NCBI RefSeq assembly: GCF_007828865.1
Contig: NZ_VIVK01000001.1
Location: 62,001 to 126,000 of the forward strand
Direction: 5' to 3'
Length of the DNA stretch: 64,000 nt
Source: Kribbella amoyensis
Lineage (GTDB): Bacteria; Actinomycetota; Actinomycetes; Propionibacteriales; Kribbellaceae
Numbering within the stretch: the first letter of the stretch is position 1; each line of letters opens with the position of its first letter. This document shows, piece after piece, positions 55,728 through 63,462 of this stretch. The position numbers and the translations under genes were made by a program. The notes below the pieces were generated by a model. It did not search any database and was not told the origin of the DNA. It saw nothing but the letters and a program-made list of their open reading frames with translations.

Positions 55728-56597
55728 ATGGCTGCAGACGTGACGCCGCCGCAGCGCCGTGCCCGGCTCGGTCAAGAGCTCCGTCGCCTGCGCAGCCTGG
55801 CCGGCCTGAGCGGTGATCAGCTCGCGGCTCGGGTCGGCATCTCGCAGGCCAAGGTGTCGCGCATCGAGACCAATGTGACGGCGCGACCCGCCATGGATGT
55901 CATCGCACGCTGGCTCGACGCGGTTGAGGCAACCAGCGAGGATCGTCAGCGGGTGATGTCGCTGGCGGAAGCCGTGGTCACCGACATCAGCAGCTGGCAG
56001 GCCATCCATCGCGGCAGCTTGGAAGACCGGCAGCGCCAGCTGCTTGAGCTCGATGAGCTGGCCAGCGACATCCGCCACTTCCAGCCGTTCCTCGTGCCGG
56101 GTCCATTCCAGACGCCGGAATACGCCTATGCCGTCATCGAGTCGGCCCGGTTCTCAGCTGGCACCGATGTCGATGAAGCCGTGGCCATGCGTATGAAGCG
56201 CGGCGCTCGGCTCCGTGATGACCAAGACGGTCCGCAGTACCACGTCGTGGTGACTGAGGCCGCCGCACGCTGGGTCCCGCAAGGCAACAGCCACTTGCGG
56301 AGAGCTCAGCTGGAGCACCTGGCCCTCTGCGCTCAAGCAGAGCGGATCACGCTGCAAATCATCCTCAACGACGCCCCAATGGAGATGTAGCCAATGACCG
56401 GTTTCGTCTGGGTGACGTACCGCGATCCGGCGCAGGCTCCGGTGGTGCGGGTGGAGACGCCGACTGTCGGCCTGGCGCTCGGCGGCAGCGAGGACCTCGC
56501 GACGTACGGCGTCGTGTGGGACCGAATGCTCCGTGCAGCCATGTCTCCGGAAGAGTCGGTGGGCTGGCTTACGGTGATTGCACGCAACGCTTCGTAG
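55728..56597 (+). pseudogene. XRE/DUF5753 regulator split by a stop codon
   Basis: The frame encodes an N-terminal HTH (residues about 12-70; GDQLAARVGISQAKVSRIET) and the start of a DUF5753 domain (HFQPFLVPGPFQTPEYAYAV), then meets TAG at 56388-56390 after 220 codons. In the same frame the rest of DUF5753 follows (GFVWVTYRDPAQAPVVRVET to the stop at 56595-56597), starting at MTGFV 56394. Full length would be about 289 residues, the usual size. Such XRE proteins pair with a DUF397 partner, which follows at 56626. Either a nonsense mutation inactivated it, or two polypeptides are made. Confidence 0.72.
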
Positions 56598-56625
56598 TCG
56601 AATACCAACCGATTGGAGCACTGCC

Positions 56626-56844
56626 ATGATGTCTCCCAACCGCCCCGAACTGTCGGCCTTCACCAGCTGGCACAAGGCCACCGTCAGCGCGGACGACAAC
56701 GCCTGTGTCGAGGTCGCCACCGAAGCCTCCGGCTGGACCGCCGTGCGCGACTCGACCGACCCGCAGGGCCCGGTTCTGATGTTCACCCCGAAGGAGTGGG
56801 CCGCCTTCCTCGACGGCGCCCGCAAGGGCGAGTTCGACCTCTAA
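56626..56844 (+). CDS. DUF397 protein
   Basis: A 72-residue DUF397 protein (TSWHKATVSADDNACVEVAT, VRDSTDPQGPVLMFTPKEWA, ending GARKGEFDL), the usual small partner of XRE/DUF5753 regulators in actinomycetes. GGAG lies seven bases upstream of ATG 56626. Confidence 0.93.
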   Translation: MMSPNRPELSAFTSWHKATVSADDNACVEVATEASGWTAVRDSTDPQGPVLMFTPKEWAAFLDGARKGEFDL

Positions 56845-56853
56845 TCACCGCAG

Positions 56854-58101
56854 ATGGAAGACGCGACGGCTCCGGTTCGCAGCAGGCCAACGATCCCGGG
56901 ACGGCTGCGCGCAGTCATCGCAGCGGCTTCCATCTCATCGATCGGTGATGGCGCGTGGACGGCGGCAGTCCCTCTCGCGGCTGCCGCCGTCACCCGCGAT
57001 CCACTAGCTGTCAGCCTCGTCTCGGCCGCCGCGCTGCTGCCCTGGCTAGTGGTCTCACCATTGGCCGGCGCGCTCGTCGACCGATGGCCGCATCGCCTGA
57101 CGCTGATCGCGGCTGATTCGATTCGCGGACTGACCGTAGCCCTGATCGCGCTTCTTGTACTGGTCGATGAGATCTCCGTGCCAGTACTGGCGGTCGGTGC
57201 GTTCATCGTCATGGCAGGCGCGGTCTTTCACGGTGCCGCTGCCCAGTCGGTCGTTGCCGACCTGACTGACCACGATGCCGATCTGCGTCATCGCGTTAAC
57301 GGCTCGGTCTCGGCCGCGGAAACAGCTGGAGCCTCGCTGATCGGGCCACCCGCTGGATCAGCGTCATTCGTTCTTGCGCCCTGGCTGCCCTTCGTCGCTG
57401 ATGCCGTCTCGTTCATCGGTTCCGCGGCGTTACTCCGCGCCGTCCCCAAGCAACCACCGACGACCGATGAGGTGACCGCGCCGCGCGAGTCGCTCCGATC
57501 CGCAATCTGGTCCGGCATGACCTGGCTGGCCCGGCACCGACAGCTGCGCACCCTGGCGCTGCTGACCGGCGCTGCCAACTTCACCACCACGATGGTCTAT
57601 GCGCTGCTGGTTCTGTACGCCACCGGCAGTGACGGGCTCGGCTTGCGAGATCGCGACTACGGCCTTCTGATCGCCGCATTGGCGATTGGCGGCATCATTG
57701 GCGGTCCGCTGTCGCCACGTCTGCTCCGACGCCTGGACTTCCACCGTGCCGTCATCATCGCGATGTCGGTGCGCGTGCTGCTCTGGCCACTGCTGGCGCT
57801 GACCTCATCCGCCGTTGTCGCTGGCGCAGCGCTGGCCGTTGCCGGCTTCGCCTCCTCGGTCGTGACTGTTTCGGTCGTCTCCGCTCGACAGCACTTCACG
57901 CCACGCGACATGCTCGGCCGCGTCGTCACCACCTTCCGCACGCTGGGCAATGGGGCCGGACCGCTTGGCGCCCTCTTCGGCGGCATCGTGGCGAGCAAGT
58001 GGGGCATCGACGCGTGCTTCTGGACGGCCGGCGGCCTGATGGCGATCTGCCTTGTGGTCGCAAGCCGCACCGTGTTGCGGCGCTCATCCGCGACGAAGTA
58101 G
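56854..58101 (+). CDS. MFS transporter
   Basis: A 415-residue transporter with about twelve transmembrane helices; the N-terminal SISSIGDGAWTAAVPLAAAA and the loop GALVDRWPHRLTLI fit drug/H+ antiporters of the MFS-3 (enterobactin exporter-like) group. It begins ten bases after the DUF397 gene and may be under the same regulator. The substrate is unknown. Confidence 0.92.
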   Translation: MEDATAPVRSRPTIPGRLRAVIAAASISSIGDGAWTAAVPLAAAAVTRDPLAVSLVSAAALLPWLVVSPLAGALVDRWPHRLTLIAADSIRGLTVALIALLVLVDEISVPVLAVGAFIVMAGAVFHGAAAQSVVADLTDHDADLRHRVNGSVSAAETAGASLIGPPAGSASFVLAPWLPFVADAVSFIGSAALLRAVPKQPPTTDEVTAPRESLRSAIWSGMTWLARHRQLRTLALLTGAANFTTTMVYALLVLYATGSDGLGLRDRDYGLLIAALAIGGIIGGPLSPRLLRRLDFHRAVIIAMSVRVLLWPLLALTSSAVVAGAALAVAGFASSVVTVSVVSARQHFTPRDMLGRVVTTFRTLGNGAGPLGALFGGIVASKWGIDACFWTAGGLMAICLVVASRTVLRRSSATK

Positions 58102-58130
58102 CGGACGCCGCACAGTCACTTGCGCCTCAC

Positions 58131-58178
58131 TGAATGAAACTGCATACTCGATGCCATACGACTATGCAGTCTCATTCA
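58131..58178. promoter_or_regulatory. Inverted pair of TGAATGA(A/G)ACTGCATA sites
   Basis: TGAATGAAACTGCATA (58131-58146) and the complement of TGAATGAGACTGCATA (58163-58178) face each other across 16 bases, with one mismatch between them. The core matches the motif at 55690-55703. It precedes the tiny genes at 58241-58918 and is probably the operator/promoter of that set. Confidence 0.58.
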
Positions 58179-58240
58179 CTCGGACTTCGTCTTTCGCCCT
58201 CATGCGAAGCGGCCCGAGTCCCCAGGGAGCTGACCGAACC

Positions 58241-58321
58241 ATGTGGGTACTCGTCATCGCCATCGCCATCTTCTATGGCTTCATGCTGCGCGACATCGTC
58301 GAGGAGGTGCATGGCGAATGA
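58241..58321 (+). CDS. 26-residue membrane peptide
   Basis: MWVLVIAIAIFYGFMLRD then IVEEVHGE: one hydrophobic helix with an acidic tail. Its stop overlaps the next gene's ATG (ATGA), which supports translation. The upstream ribosome site is distant (GGGAG 14 bases away). Function unknown. Confidence 0.5.
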   Translation: MWVLVIAIAIFYGFMLRDIVEEVHGE

Positions 58322-58506
58322 CGCCGCCGGCGGACATGCCGCTGCCGACCGACCGACGCGTCCGGGCTTGGCTCGGTGAACATCTGATCGCCGACTACAT
58401 CGGTGAGGCCGATGCCGCGGGCTGCATGCGGTCACGCTTCCTGAGCCTGCGGGTAACAAACGAACCAGCCATCCCCGCGGGAATCCCCGATGCCCGAACC
58501 CAATGA
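58318..58506 (+). CDS. 62-residue hypothetical protein
   Basis: A small soluble protein (MTPPADMPLPTDRRVRAWLG to the end) preceded by GAGGAGG and coupled to the 26-residue peptide by ATGA; its end overlaps the next gene by 17 bases. No family recognised. The tight packing suggests a translated operon. Confidence 0.55.
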   Translation: MTPPADMPLPTDRRVRAWLGEHLIADYIGEADAAGCMRSRFLSLRVTNEPAIPAGIPDARTQ

Positions 58507-58918
58507 CGAACTCCCGTCTGCGCCATTGGTGGACGCAAGTCTGGCGGCGTCTCAACTACACCTTTCGCCGTTGGCGGGACGAGGGCTGAACGGCTTCGCC
58601 GAGGATCTCAGCAGGCCGGTGCTGCTCGGCTACTTGCGTCGCGATCTCCTGGTCGTCGACAGCCAGGTGATCGAACTCGAGCGCGACATGGCCGCCTTCG
58701 CGGAGGTGCGAGGCTTCGAGATGGGCCAGATCTACGTCGAGCGACCCGACAAGTGGCTCTCGGCATTCGAGGCGCTGGCCGACGCGATCGGGCGCTACGC
58801 AGTCTCCGCAGTCGTGCTGCCGAGCCTGCTGCATTTCACCGGGCTCGGCATGCCCACCGGTCTGCGCAACTGGTTCGAGCAGACAACCGGCGCCCGCCTC
58901 CTGGTGCTCACCCCCTGA
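58490..58918 (+). CDS. Resolvase-fold-like protein without the catalytic serine
   Basis: A 142-residue protein whose residues about 35-140 follow the serine-recombinase N-terminal fold: VLLGYLRRDLLV in place of GYxRVS, then GFEMGQIYVERP, AVVLPSLLHF and GARLLVLTP. The position of the catalytic Ser is occupied by a non-Ser residue, so recombinase activity is unlikely. Similar proteins sit near XRE/DUF397 genes in actinomycetes, from memory. Confidence 0.6.
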   Translation: MPEPNDELPSAPLVDASLAASQLHLSPLAGRGLNGFAEDLSRPVLLGYLRRDLLVVDSQVIELERDMAAFAEVRGFEMGQIYVERPDKWLSAFEALADAIGRYAVSAVVLPSLLHFTGLGMPTGLRNWFEQTTGARLLVLTP

Positions 58919-59145
58919 ACCGGTGGGATCGATGGCGAGTTCGTCCTCACCTCCTGGCGCGCAGTGTGATCGCTGCACAATCACTGACCCCGCCCTCGAA
59001 TCGGTCCTTGTCCGAGTCGTCCTCTCCCCTGTGGAGGACTCGGCCGGGATCTCAACATGCCGGCTGGCGCGGGGCGTGAAGCAAGTCGCCCTGCGCCAGC
59101 CGCTCCACCCGTCAACTCGGCACCGCTCGGAAGTGAGGCACACAT

Positions 59146-59406
59146 ATGTCCCAAGTCGAACAGATGAAGATGCAGTTGAACGGCCTGGCCGACCAGTCAC
59201 GGCAAGGCGCCGCCAGTTTGGCTGGCTTCAAGCAGCGCTTCGAACAATCCAGCCAGCAGGTGCAAGCCCTGATCCGCGGTACAGCAACGCGGGCCGACCA
59301 GGACATCGCCACCATGCTGGACGCCGCGGCCAGGTCGGTCGACCAGGCGGTGCAGTCGTTGCAGATCGCCGAAGCCGGTTGCCGCAGCTACGCCGACCAG
59401 ATTTAG
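59146..59406 (+). CDS. Small helical protein, WXG100-like partner of the deaminase toxin
   Basis: An 86-residue, all-helical, Gln/Ala-rich protein with no signal peptide; its second half (GTATRADQDIATMLDAAARS, VDQAVQSLQIAEAG) resembles residues 41-86 of the next protein. Small ORFs like this often precede SCP1.201 deaminase genes and may aid export. It ends at TAG 59404-59406; the next gene is in the same frame 18 bases on, so the two could once have been one gene. Confidence 0.65.
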   Translation: MSQVEQMKMQLNGLADQSRQGAASLAGFKQRFEQSSQQVQALIRGTATRADQDIATMLDAAARSVDQAVQSLQIAEAGCRSYADQI

Positions 59407-59424
59407 CCGGCCGAGGCACTGCAC

Positions 59425-60291
59425 ATGCCCTCCGAGCTGCAGCGGGTCGCCGAACAGCTGCTTGCCTGCCTGAACGAGGCGCCGCGGGCGGTCGGCTACC
59501 TGCACGACATGGCCAGGAAGTGCCGCGAGGCCGCGGCGTGGATTGGCAGCCAGAGCAACAACCCAAGCGCTCGCACGGCCGCCATGCACCTCGACGACGC
59601 GGCGCGACGCTGCGAAGAGTCTACTCACTCTCTGGCCCTGGCGGAGGCCCGAGCGAAGGAGTGGGTCGAGCAGATGGTGAGCGGCATCCGAACCGCCAAG
59701 CCAGCCGGAGGCTCGACGGGTCAACGGCGGCTTGACGCAGGCGGAGACAAGCTGCCTCGAGAACCCCAGCGGCAGGACGACAGAGACGACAAGCAAGAAG
59801 CAGACAAGACCACGGTGGCCGGCGATGAGACCATCCCGGAGGAACTATCGCCGGGACGACGGATCAGCGACGAGGAAGGGTACCGGTTACAGCAGAAGCT
59901 TCCGCGCCGGGAAGAGTCTGAGCTCACTCAACCGAAGACCCGCGGCCTGTGGGTTGATAAAGACGGCAGCGAGGAGCTACTGGTCAGCGGCCAACATGAT
60001 GAATGGTTCCAGAAGGCGGCGGATTTCCTACGCGACCTCGGAATTCCGCCGAGGAACGGTGATAGCATCACGACGCCGTCGCATGTGGAAACAAAATTCG
60101 CGATGCGAATGCGAGTTCGGGGCCTGAAGCACGAGACGATTATGGTCAACAAACTGCCGTGTCCGGGCAAGTGGGGATGCCGGGCATTGATTGGCCTGAT
60201 TCTTCCGCCGGGGTCGACCTTGACAGTGTTCGGCCCTGACGGGTTCAAGAAAACGTATCCTCAACCACCAGCAGAACGGGAGCAGTCATGA
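59425..60291 (+). CDS. SCP1.201-like (DddA-type) deaminase toxin
   Basis: A 288-residue polymorphic toxin. Residues about 1-90 are helical, 95-170 are a disordered acidic/basic linker, and about 170-280 carry a DddA-like cytosine deaminase domain: TRGLWVDKDGSEELLVSG, the zinc/catalytic HVE (H220, E222), then C246 and C252 in PCPGKWGC, and the family block LPPGSTLTVFG. DddA deaminates cytosine in double-stranded DNA; relatives act on single-stranded DNA or RNA. The last eight residues (PPAEREQS) abut the IS110 element. No signal peptide; export probably depends on a type VII-like route. Confidence 0.83.
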   Translation: MPSELQRVAEQLLACLNEAPRAVGYLHDMARKCREAAAWIGSQSNNPSARTAAMHLDDAARRCEESTHSLALAEARAKEWVEQMVSGIRTAKPAGGSTGQRRLDAGGDKLPREPQRQDDRDDKQEADKTTVAGDETIPEELSPGRRISDEEGYRLQQKLPRREESELTQPKTRGLWVDKDGSEELLVSGQHDEWFQKAADFLRDLGIPPRNGDSITTPSHVETKFAMRMRVRGLKHETIMVNKLPCPGKWGCRALIGLILPPGSTLTVFGPDGFKKTYPQPPAEREQS

Positions 60292-60302
60292 GAAGCCCTG
60301 TG

Positions 60303-61556
60303 TCAACCCGCCTCCTGCTGGGTGGGGTTGAGGATGTGTTGCAGAGCGTTGTGTTTGGTGGGGTTGTAGGCGGTGTTGTTTTGCCAGCAGTGCCAGATGA
60401 CGAACAGCCAGGCGCGGGCGAGGATGCGGACGGCGTGGGGGTGGTCGTGGCCTCGGGATCGGGCTCGGTCGTAGAGGTCGGCTGCCCAGGGGTTGGCTCG
60501 TCGGGAGTCGCCGGCGAAGTCGGTGACGGCGTCGCGGAGTTGTTTGTCGCAGGCCCAGCGGAAGCTGACCGTGCGGAGTTTGCCCGATTGCCGGGTCGAG
60601 GGTGCGGCTCCGGCCAGGCAGGCGAGGGCTTCGGGGGTGGGGAAGCGGGCGCGGCAGTCGCCGATCTCGGCCAGGAGCCGGGCGGCGCGGACGCGGCCGG
60701 AGCGGGGCAGGCTGGTGAAGATGTGCTGATCGGTGTGCGTGGTGAGCTGGTCGCTGATCTGGCCGGTGAGGGTTTTGATCTGGTCGACCAGCGTGGTGAG
60801 CAGTGCGACCAGGGCGTGGGTGATCTGGGCGTTCAAGGTGGCGTCGTGGCCGGTCGCACCGCGGGGTGCGGCGAGCAGGTAGGTGTGCAGCGCGGCAGGG
60901 TCTTTCTTGCCGGAGTAGCCGACCGATGCCAGCCAGGCGCCGAGGCGTTTCGGCGAGAGCCAGTCGGCGCGGTCTTGGGTGTCGAAGCGGGTCAGGAACT
61001 GCAGGCTGATCGGAGAATCGATCTCGGCGAACAACCCGACTGCCCCGGGGAAAGCGTTCCGCAGGTGGGCGCGGAGCTGGTTCGCGACCGCGACCCGGTG
61101 AGCGACGAGGTCTTTGCGGGTCCGGCAGGCGCGGCGCAGTACGACGGTTTCGGGGCTGTCCGGGGTGAGCGGTGCGAGCCGGGCCCGATCGGTGCGCAGG
61201 GTGTCGGCCAGGACGTAGGCGTCGAATCGGTCGTCTTTGTTGCCGGCCGATCCGTAGCGGCTCCTGAGGTTCTTGACCTGGTTCGGGCTGATCACGACCA
61301 CTGTGACACCGGCTTGCAGAAGGGCATCGACGACCGGGCCGTCGGGTCGTTCGATCGCGACCTCGCCGACACCGTTGCGTCCCAGCACGGCGATCAGGTC
61401 GCGCAGGCCGGCGGCGGTGTGTTCGACGGTGCACCGGTCGACTTCTTGGCCGCGGGCGTTGACGACCGATACGGCGTGGTCGTCGCGGGCCCAGTCCAGG
61501 CCGGCTGTGACGGCGTTGAGAGGTTCTTCGGGCAGGGTGTTTCTGGCAGACTTCAC
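60303..61556 (-). CDS. IS110-family transposase
   Basis: A 417-residue DEDD transposase. The RuvC-like N-terminal half has GLDWARDDHAVSVV, AIERPDG, and DDRFDAYVLADTLR; the C-terminal Tnp20 half has LPRSGRVRAARLLAEIGDCR, FPTPEALACLAGAAPSTRQS with the catalytic Ser candidate, and SFRWACDKQLRDAV. The gene is intact. IS110 enzymes recombine target and donor using a bridge RNA from the element's flank. Confidence 0.93.
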   Translation of the reverse strand: MKSARNTLPEEPLNAVTAGLDWARDDHAVSVVNARGQEVDRCTVEHTAAGLRDLIAVLGRNGVGEVAIERPDGPVVDALLQAGVTVVVISPNQVKNLRSRYGSAGNKDDRFDAYVLADTLRTDRARLAPLTPDSPETVVLRRACRTRKDLVAHRVAVANQLRAHLRNAFPGAVGLFAEIDSPISLQFLTRFDTQDRADWLSPKRLGAWLASVGYSGKKDPAALHTYLLAAPRGATGHDATLNAQITHALVALLTTLVDQIKTLTGQISDQLTTHTDQHIFTSLPRSGRVRAARLLAEIGDCRARFPTPEALACLAGAAPSTRQSGKLRTVSFRWACDKQLRDAVTDFAGDSRRANPWAADLYDRARSRGHDHPHAVRILARAWLFVIWHCWQNNTAYNPTKHNALQHILNPTQQEAG

Positions 61557-61800
61557 GTCAGCCTCCTCGCTGCTAGACCCAGTGGGGAGGCACCCTTATG
61601 TGGTGCCGGGACGCTGCTGCCGGTTCGCTCACTGATCGGCGCTCGCAGCACACAGCCCTGGCGCTCAGCCCTGTCGACGGTCGGCACGCCCCGGGTAACC
61701 GCCAGGCCCTGCAGATCTCATGACGGACGTCCAAGACGTCAAGCGAGCAGGGCAGTGACCAGACGGCACCTCGGGTGCATCAGCAACCAATCCACAGTTA
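61557..61800 (-). ncRNA. Candidate IS110 bridge RNA region
   Basis: About 245 bases without genes lie directly upstream of the transposase on its strand. In IS110 elements this flank encodes the bridge RNA whose two loops pair with target and donor DNA. Short complementary segments are visible (for example GCGAACCGG/CCGGTTCGC around 61617-61629), but I have not folded it. The claim rests on position and family knowledge. Confidence 0.5.
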
Positions 61801-61822
61801 CTGACCAAAGGATGGTGCACCA

Positions 61823-62263
61823 GTGAGCAGGGTGGAAGCGTTCTTCCGGCACGAGCACGACGATGATCCCATCGTGCTCACCAAAACGAGCGATGCCGAT
61901 GCTCTAGTGGATGCGCTCCTGAGCGAGTCTTTCGACTACTCCGTTGCCACCCTGTACGCCGACGGCCGTCCGCTGATGGCCGGACTGCCTGACCATGAGA
62001 TGCGGATAGCCGTCAACGTCGAAGCTCAAGTGGGCGGGATCCGCTACGCCGGCGGCGATGACCAGGACGTGACGTACGTACCAGGAGTCGCCAGCCAGCG
62101 TGACGAGATGTTCTATGTCTACGCAACGCACGGTGAAGCATGGCCAAAGGATTCCGAAGTCAGCATCGAGCAGGTGCGACAGGCGGTACGGGAGTTCATC
62201 GAAGGCGATGGCGCACGGCCAGAATCGTTCAAGTGGCGGCTGTGGCCGGAGGGGGTGCGTTGA
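61823..62263 (+). CDS. Imm1-type immunity protein
   Basis: A 146-residue protein of the Imm1 family, the common partner of SCP1.201 deaminases in actinomycetes. Signs are the VATLYADGRPLMAGLPDHEM stretch and IRYAGGDDQDVTYVPG, with a C-terminal FKWRLWPEG. It begins at GTG 61823, whose CAGTGA context would fit a stop-start overlap with an upstream toxin gene before the IS inserted. AGGATGG lies upstream. Confidence 0.82.
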   Translation: MSRVEAFFRHEHDDDPIVLTKTSDADALVDALLSESFDYSVATLYADGRPLMAGLPDHEMRIAVNVEAQVGGIRYAGGDDQDVTYVPGVASQRDEMFYVYATHGEAWPKDSEVSIEQVRQAVREFIEGDGARPESFKWRLWPEGVR

Positions 62264-62889
62264 ACGCCTGGCCGTCCCGCGTGGACCCTCCCGGGGGATG
62301 AGACAAGCCCACGCGTGAGGCATCTTCCCGCTACGCGCCAAACCGATGCACGTCCCGCGTCAGCCGTTTGAACCGCGCACATTATTGTCAGCCCGCCCCA
62401 ATATGCTGTGCCGAGGCGCCACCCCCTCAGGAATGTCATGCGTCGGCGGACTGGCCGACTCGTGTTTCGTAACCCGTCCTACAACTCTTTCGCGGCGGGT
62501 TTCACCTCAGCTCCAATGGCCGCCCACAGTTCTCGTCGCTCCAGGTGCGGGTTTCCCAGCTCCGCTTGTAGTGGGCATGCCCGCCTGTACCGCGCGAGCT
62601 TGAGGAACTGATTCATCTCGCGAGCTGATCGGCCGAACTCCCAACCGCAGAGCCCGTGCTGACTTCCCCTTGTATCAGCGCCGCTCTTCTCGCCAAGCGT
62701 CAGCCTGCGCGAGGCTTCATCGTATCCGTGCGACTCGTTGCGACGTGGACCTCGCCAGTCGACGCCCGAGCAAAGGTCAGCGAACTCGGCCGTCGATCAG
62801 GACCCCGACGGCCGGGTACGGCTCGACTGAGTTATCCACAGATCCGCAGATAGTCGTTGCCCCCCAGTACGAGACGATGGCGATCCTGA
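62264..62889. other. Gene-free stretch
   Basis: I see no convincing gene. Many short open frames exist but none has a ribosome site, family motif or codon bias. Codon-position GC is irregular, as expected of degraded DNA at an island border. Confidence 0.5.
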
Positions 62890-62904
62890 TGAAGCGCGCT
62901 CGGT

Positions 62905-63149
62905 ACGCCGCAGAATCTGCGTGGGTCAATCTTCTGCTCTGGATGCCACGGCCACATGGTCTACACACGCAACACCGGTCGCGGAGGCACGTTTGAGTAC
63001 TCGGCGAGGACGGCATCGTCGATCAAGCGATCTTCGACGAACCGTTCACGGCCCTTCTTGACCAGATGACCTCTCAGACGCCTCCAATGGCCGCCTCAGC
63101 CGCGTCCAGACCAACCCAGGGCGATCCGGGCGCGGATCCCTCCAGATGA
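62905..63149 (+). pseudogene. Serine-recombinase C-terminal remnant
   Basis: The frame ending near 63000 reads QNLRGSIFCSGCHGHMVYTR and NTGRGGTFEY, the zinc-ribbon region of large serine recombinases (one CxxC visible). From 63000 a different frame reads LGEDGIVDQAIFDEPFTALL and ends at TGA 63147-63149, resembling the last helices of such enzymes. A deletion or frameshift separates the two. No catalytic domain is nearby. The remnant lies 93 bases from tRNA-Ala, consistent with a decayed integrase. Confidence 0.6.
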
Positions 63150-63198
63150 CGGACACACCACCCCTGCCGACGGTCCGACATCCCCGGGCAACACAAAA

Positions 63199-63219
63199 CC
63201 CCGGCGGGATCCGCCGGGG
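63199..63219 (-). terminator. Terminator of tRNA-Ala
   Basis: CCCCGGCGG (63199-63207) pairs with CCGCCGGGG (63211-63219) over a three-base loop. On the minus strand the stem is followed by TTTT, a rho-independent terminator 23 bases after the tRNA. Confidence 0.85.
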
Positions 63220-63241
63220 TCGGGTGTGAATAAGACACTTC

Positions 63242-63317
63242 TGGTGGAGCTGAGGGGATTCGAACCCCTGGCCTCTTCGTTGCGAACGAAGCGCGCTACC
63301 AACTGCGCCACAGCCCC
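63242..63317 (-). tRNA. tRNA-Ala (anticodon CGC)
   Basis: A full cloverleaf on the minus strand: 7-bp acceptor stem with the G3-U70 pair that marks alanine tRNAs, anticodon stem CTTCG/CGAAG with loop TTCGCAA (anticodon CGC), and T-loop GGTTCGAATCC. The 3' CCA is encoded (63242-63244). Confidence 0.96.
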
Positions 63318-63407
63318 AGGCTTGTCGCCATTGTTCCTTGGCGACCGCGAAACTCTAACACGCGAGAGGCGGTGGTTCGAAATCCATTCTGCCCGGCCCC
63401 GGACAGA

Positions 63408-63443
63408 CCGCTGCCCGCCGACCAACGGGCCGGCGGGCAGCGG
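63408..63443 (-). terminator. Terminator of the SepX-like gene
   Basis: A perfect 13-base stem, CCGCTGCCCGCCG (63408-63420) and its complement (63431-63443), with a ten-base loop, begins 19 bases after the stop of the SepX-like gene on the minus strand. Confidence 0.8.
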
Positions 63444-63462
63444 GGTGACGATGGGTGGAGGG

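Larger units (their letters stand above)
60292..61822 (-). mobile_element. IS110-family insertion sequence
   Basis: About 1.53 kb, the usual size of IS110 elements, containing one transposase gene with a short 3' flank and a long (about 260 base) 5' flank. Boundaries are estimated, because IS110 elements lack terminal inverted repeats and target duplications. GAGCAG occurs at 60280-60285 and 61825-61830 and could be a recombination core. It separates a toxin gene from its immunity gene. Confidence 0.8.

Noticed and set aside
60280..61830. GAGCAG as a proven IS110 recombination core
   Set aside because: Six bases can recur by chance. IS110 cores are usually defined from the empty site, which is not available here.
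62346..63096. Short open frames in the gene-free border
   Set aside because: No ribosome sites, domains or coding bias, apart from the recombinase remnant reported separately.
63242..63317. Second att copy of the tRNA-Ala 3' end within the window
   Set aside because: I looked for the T-arm/acceptor sequence elsewhere and saw none, so the other island border was not located.
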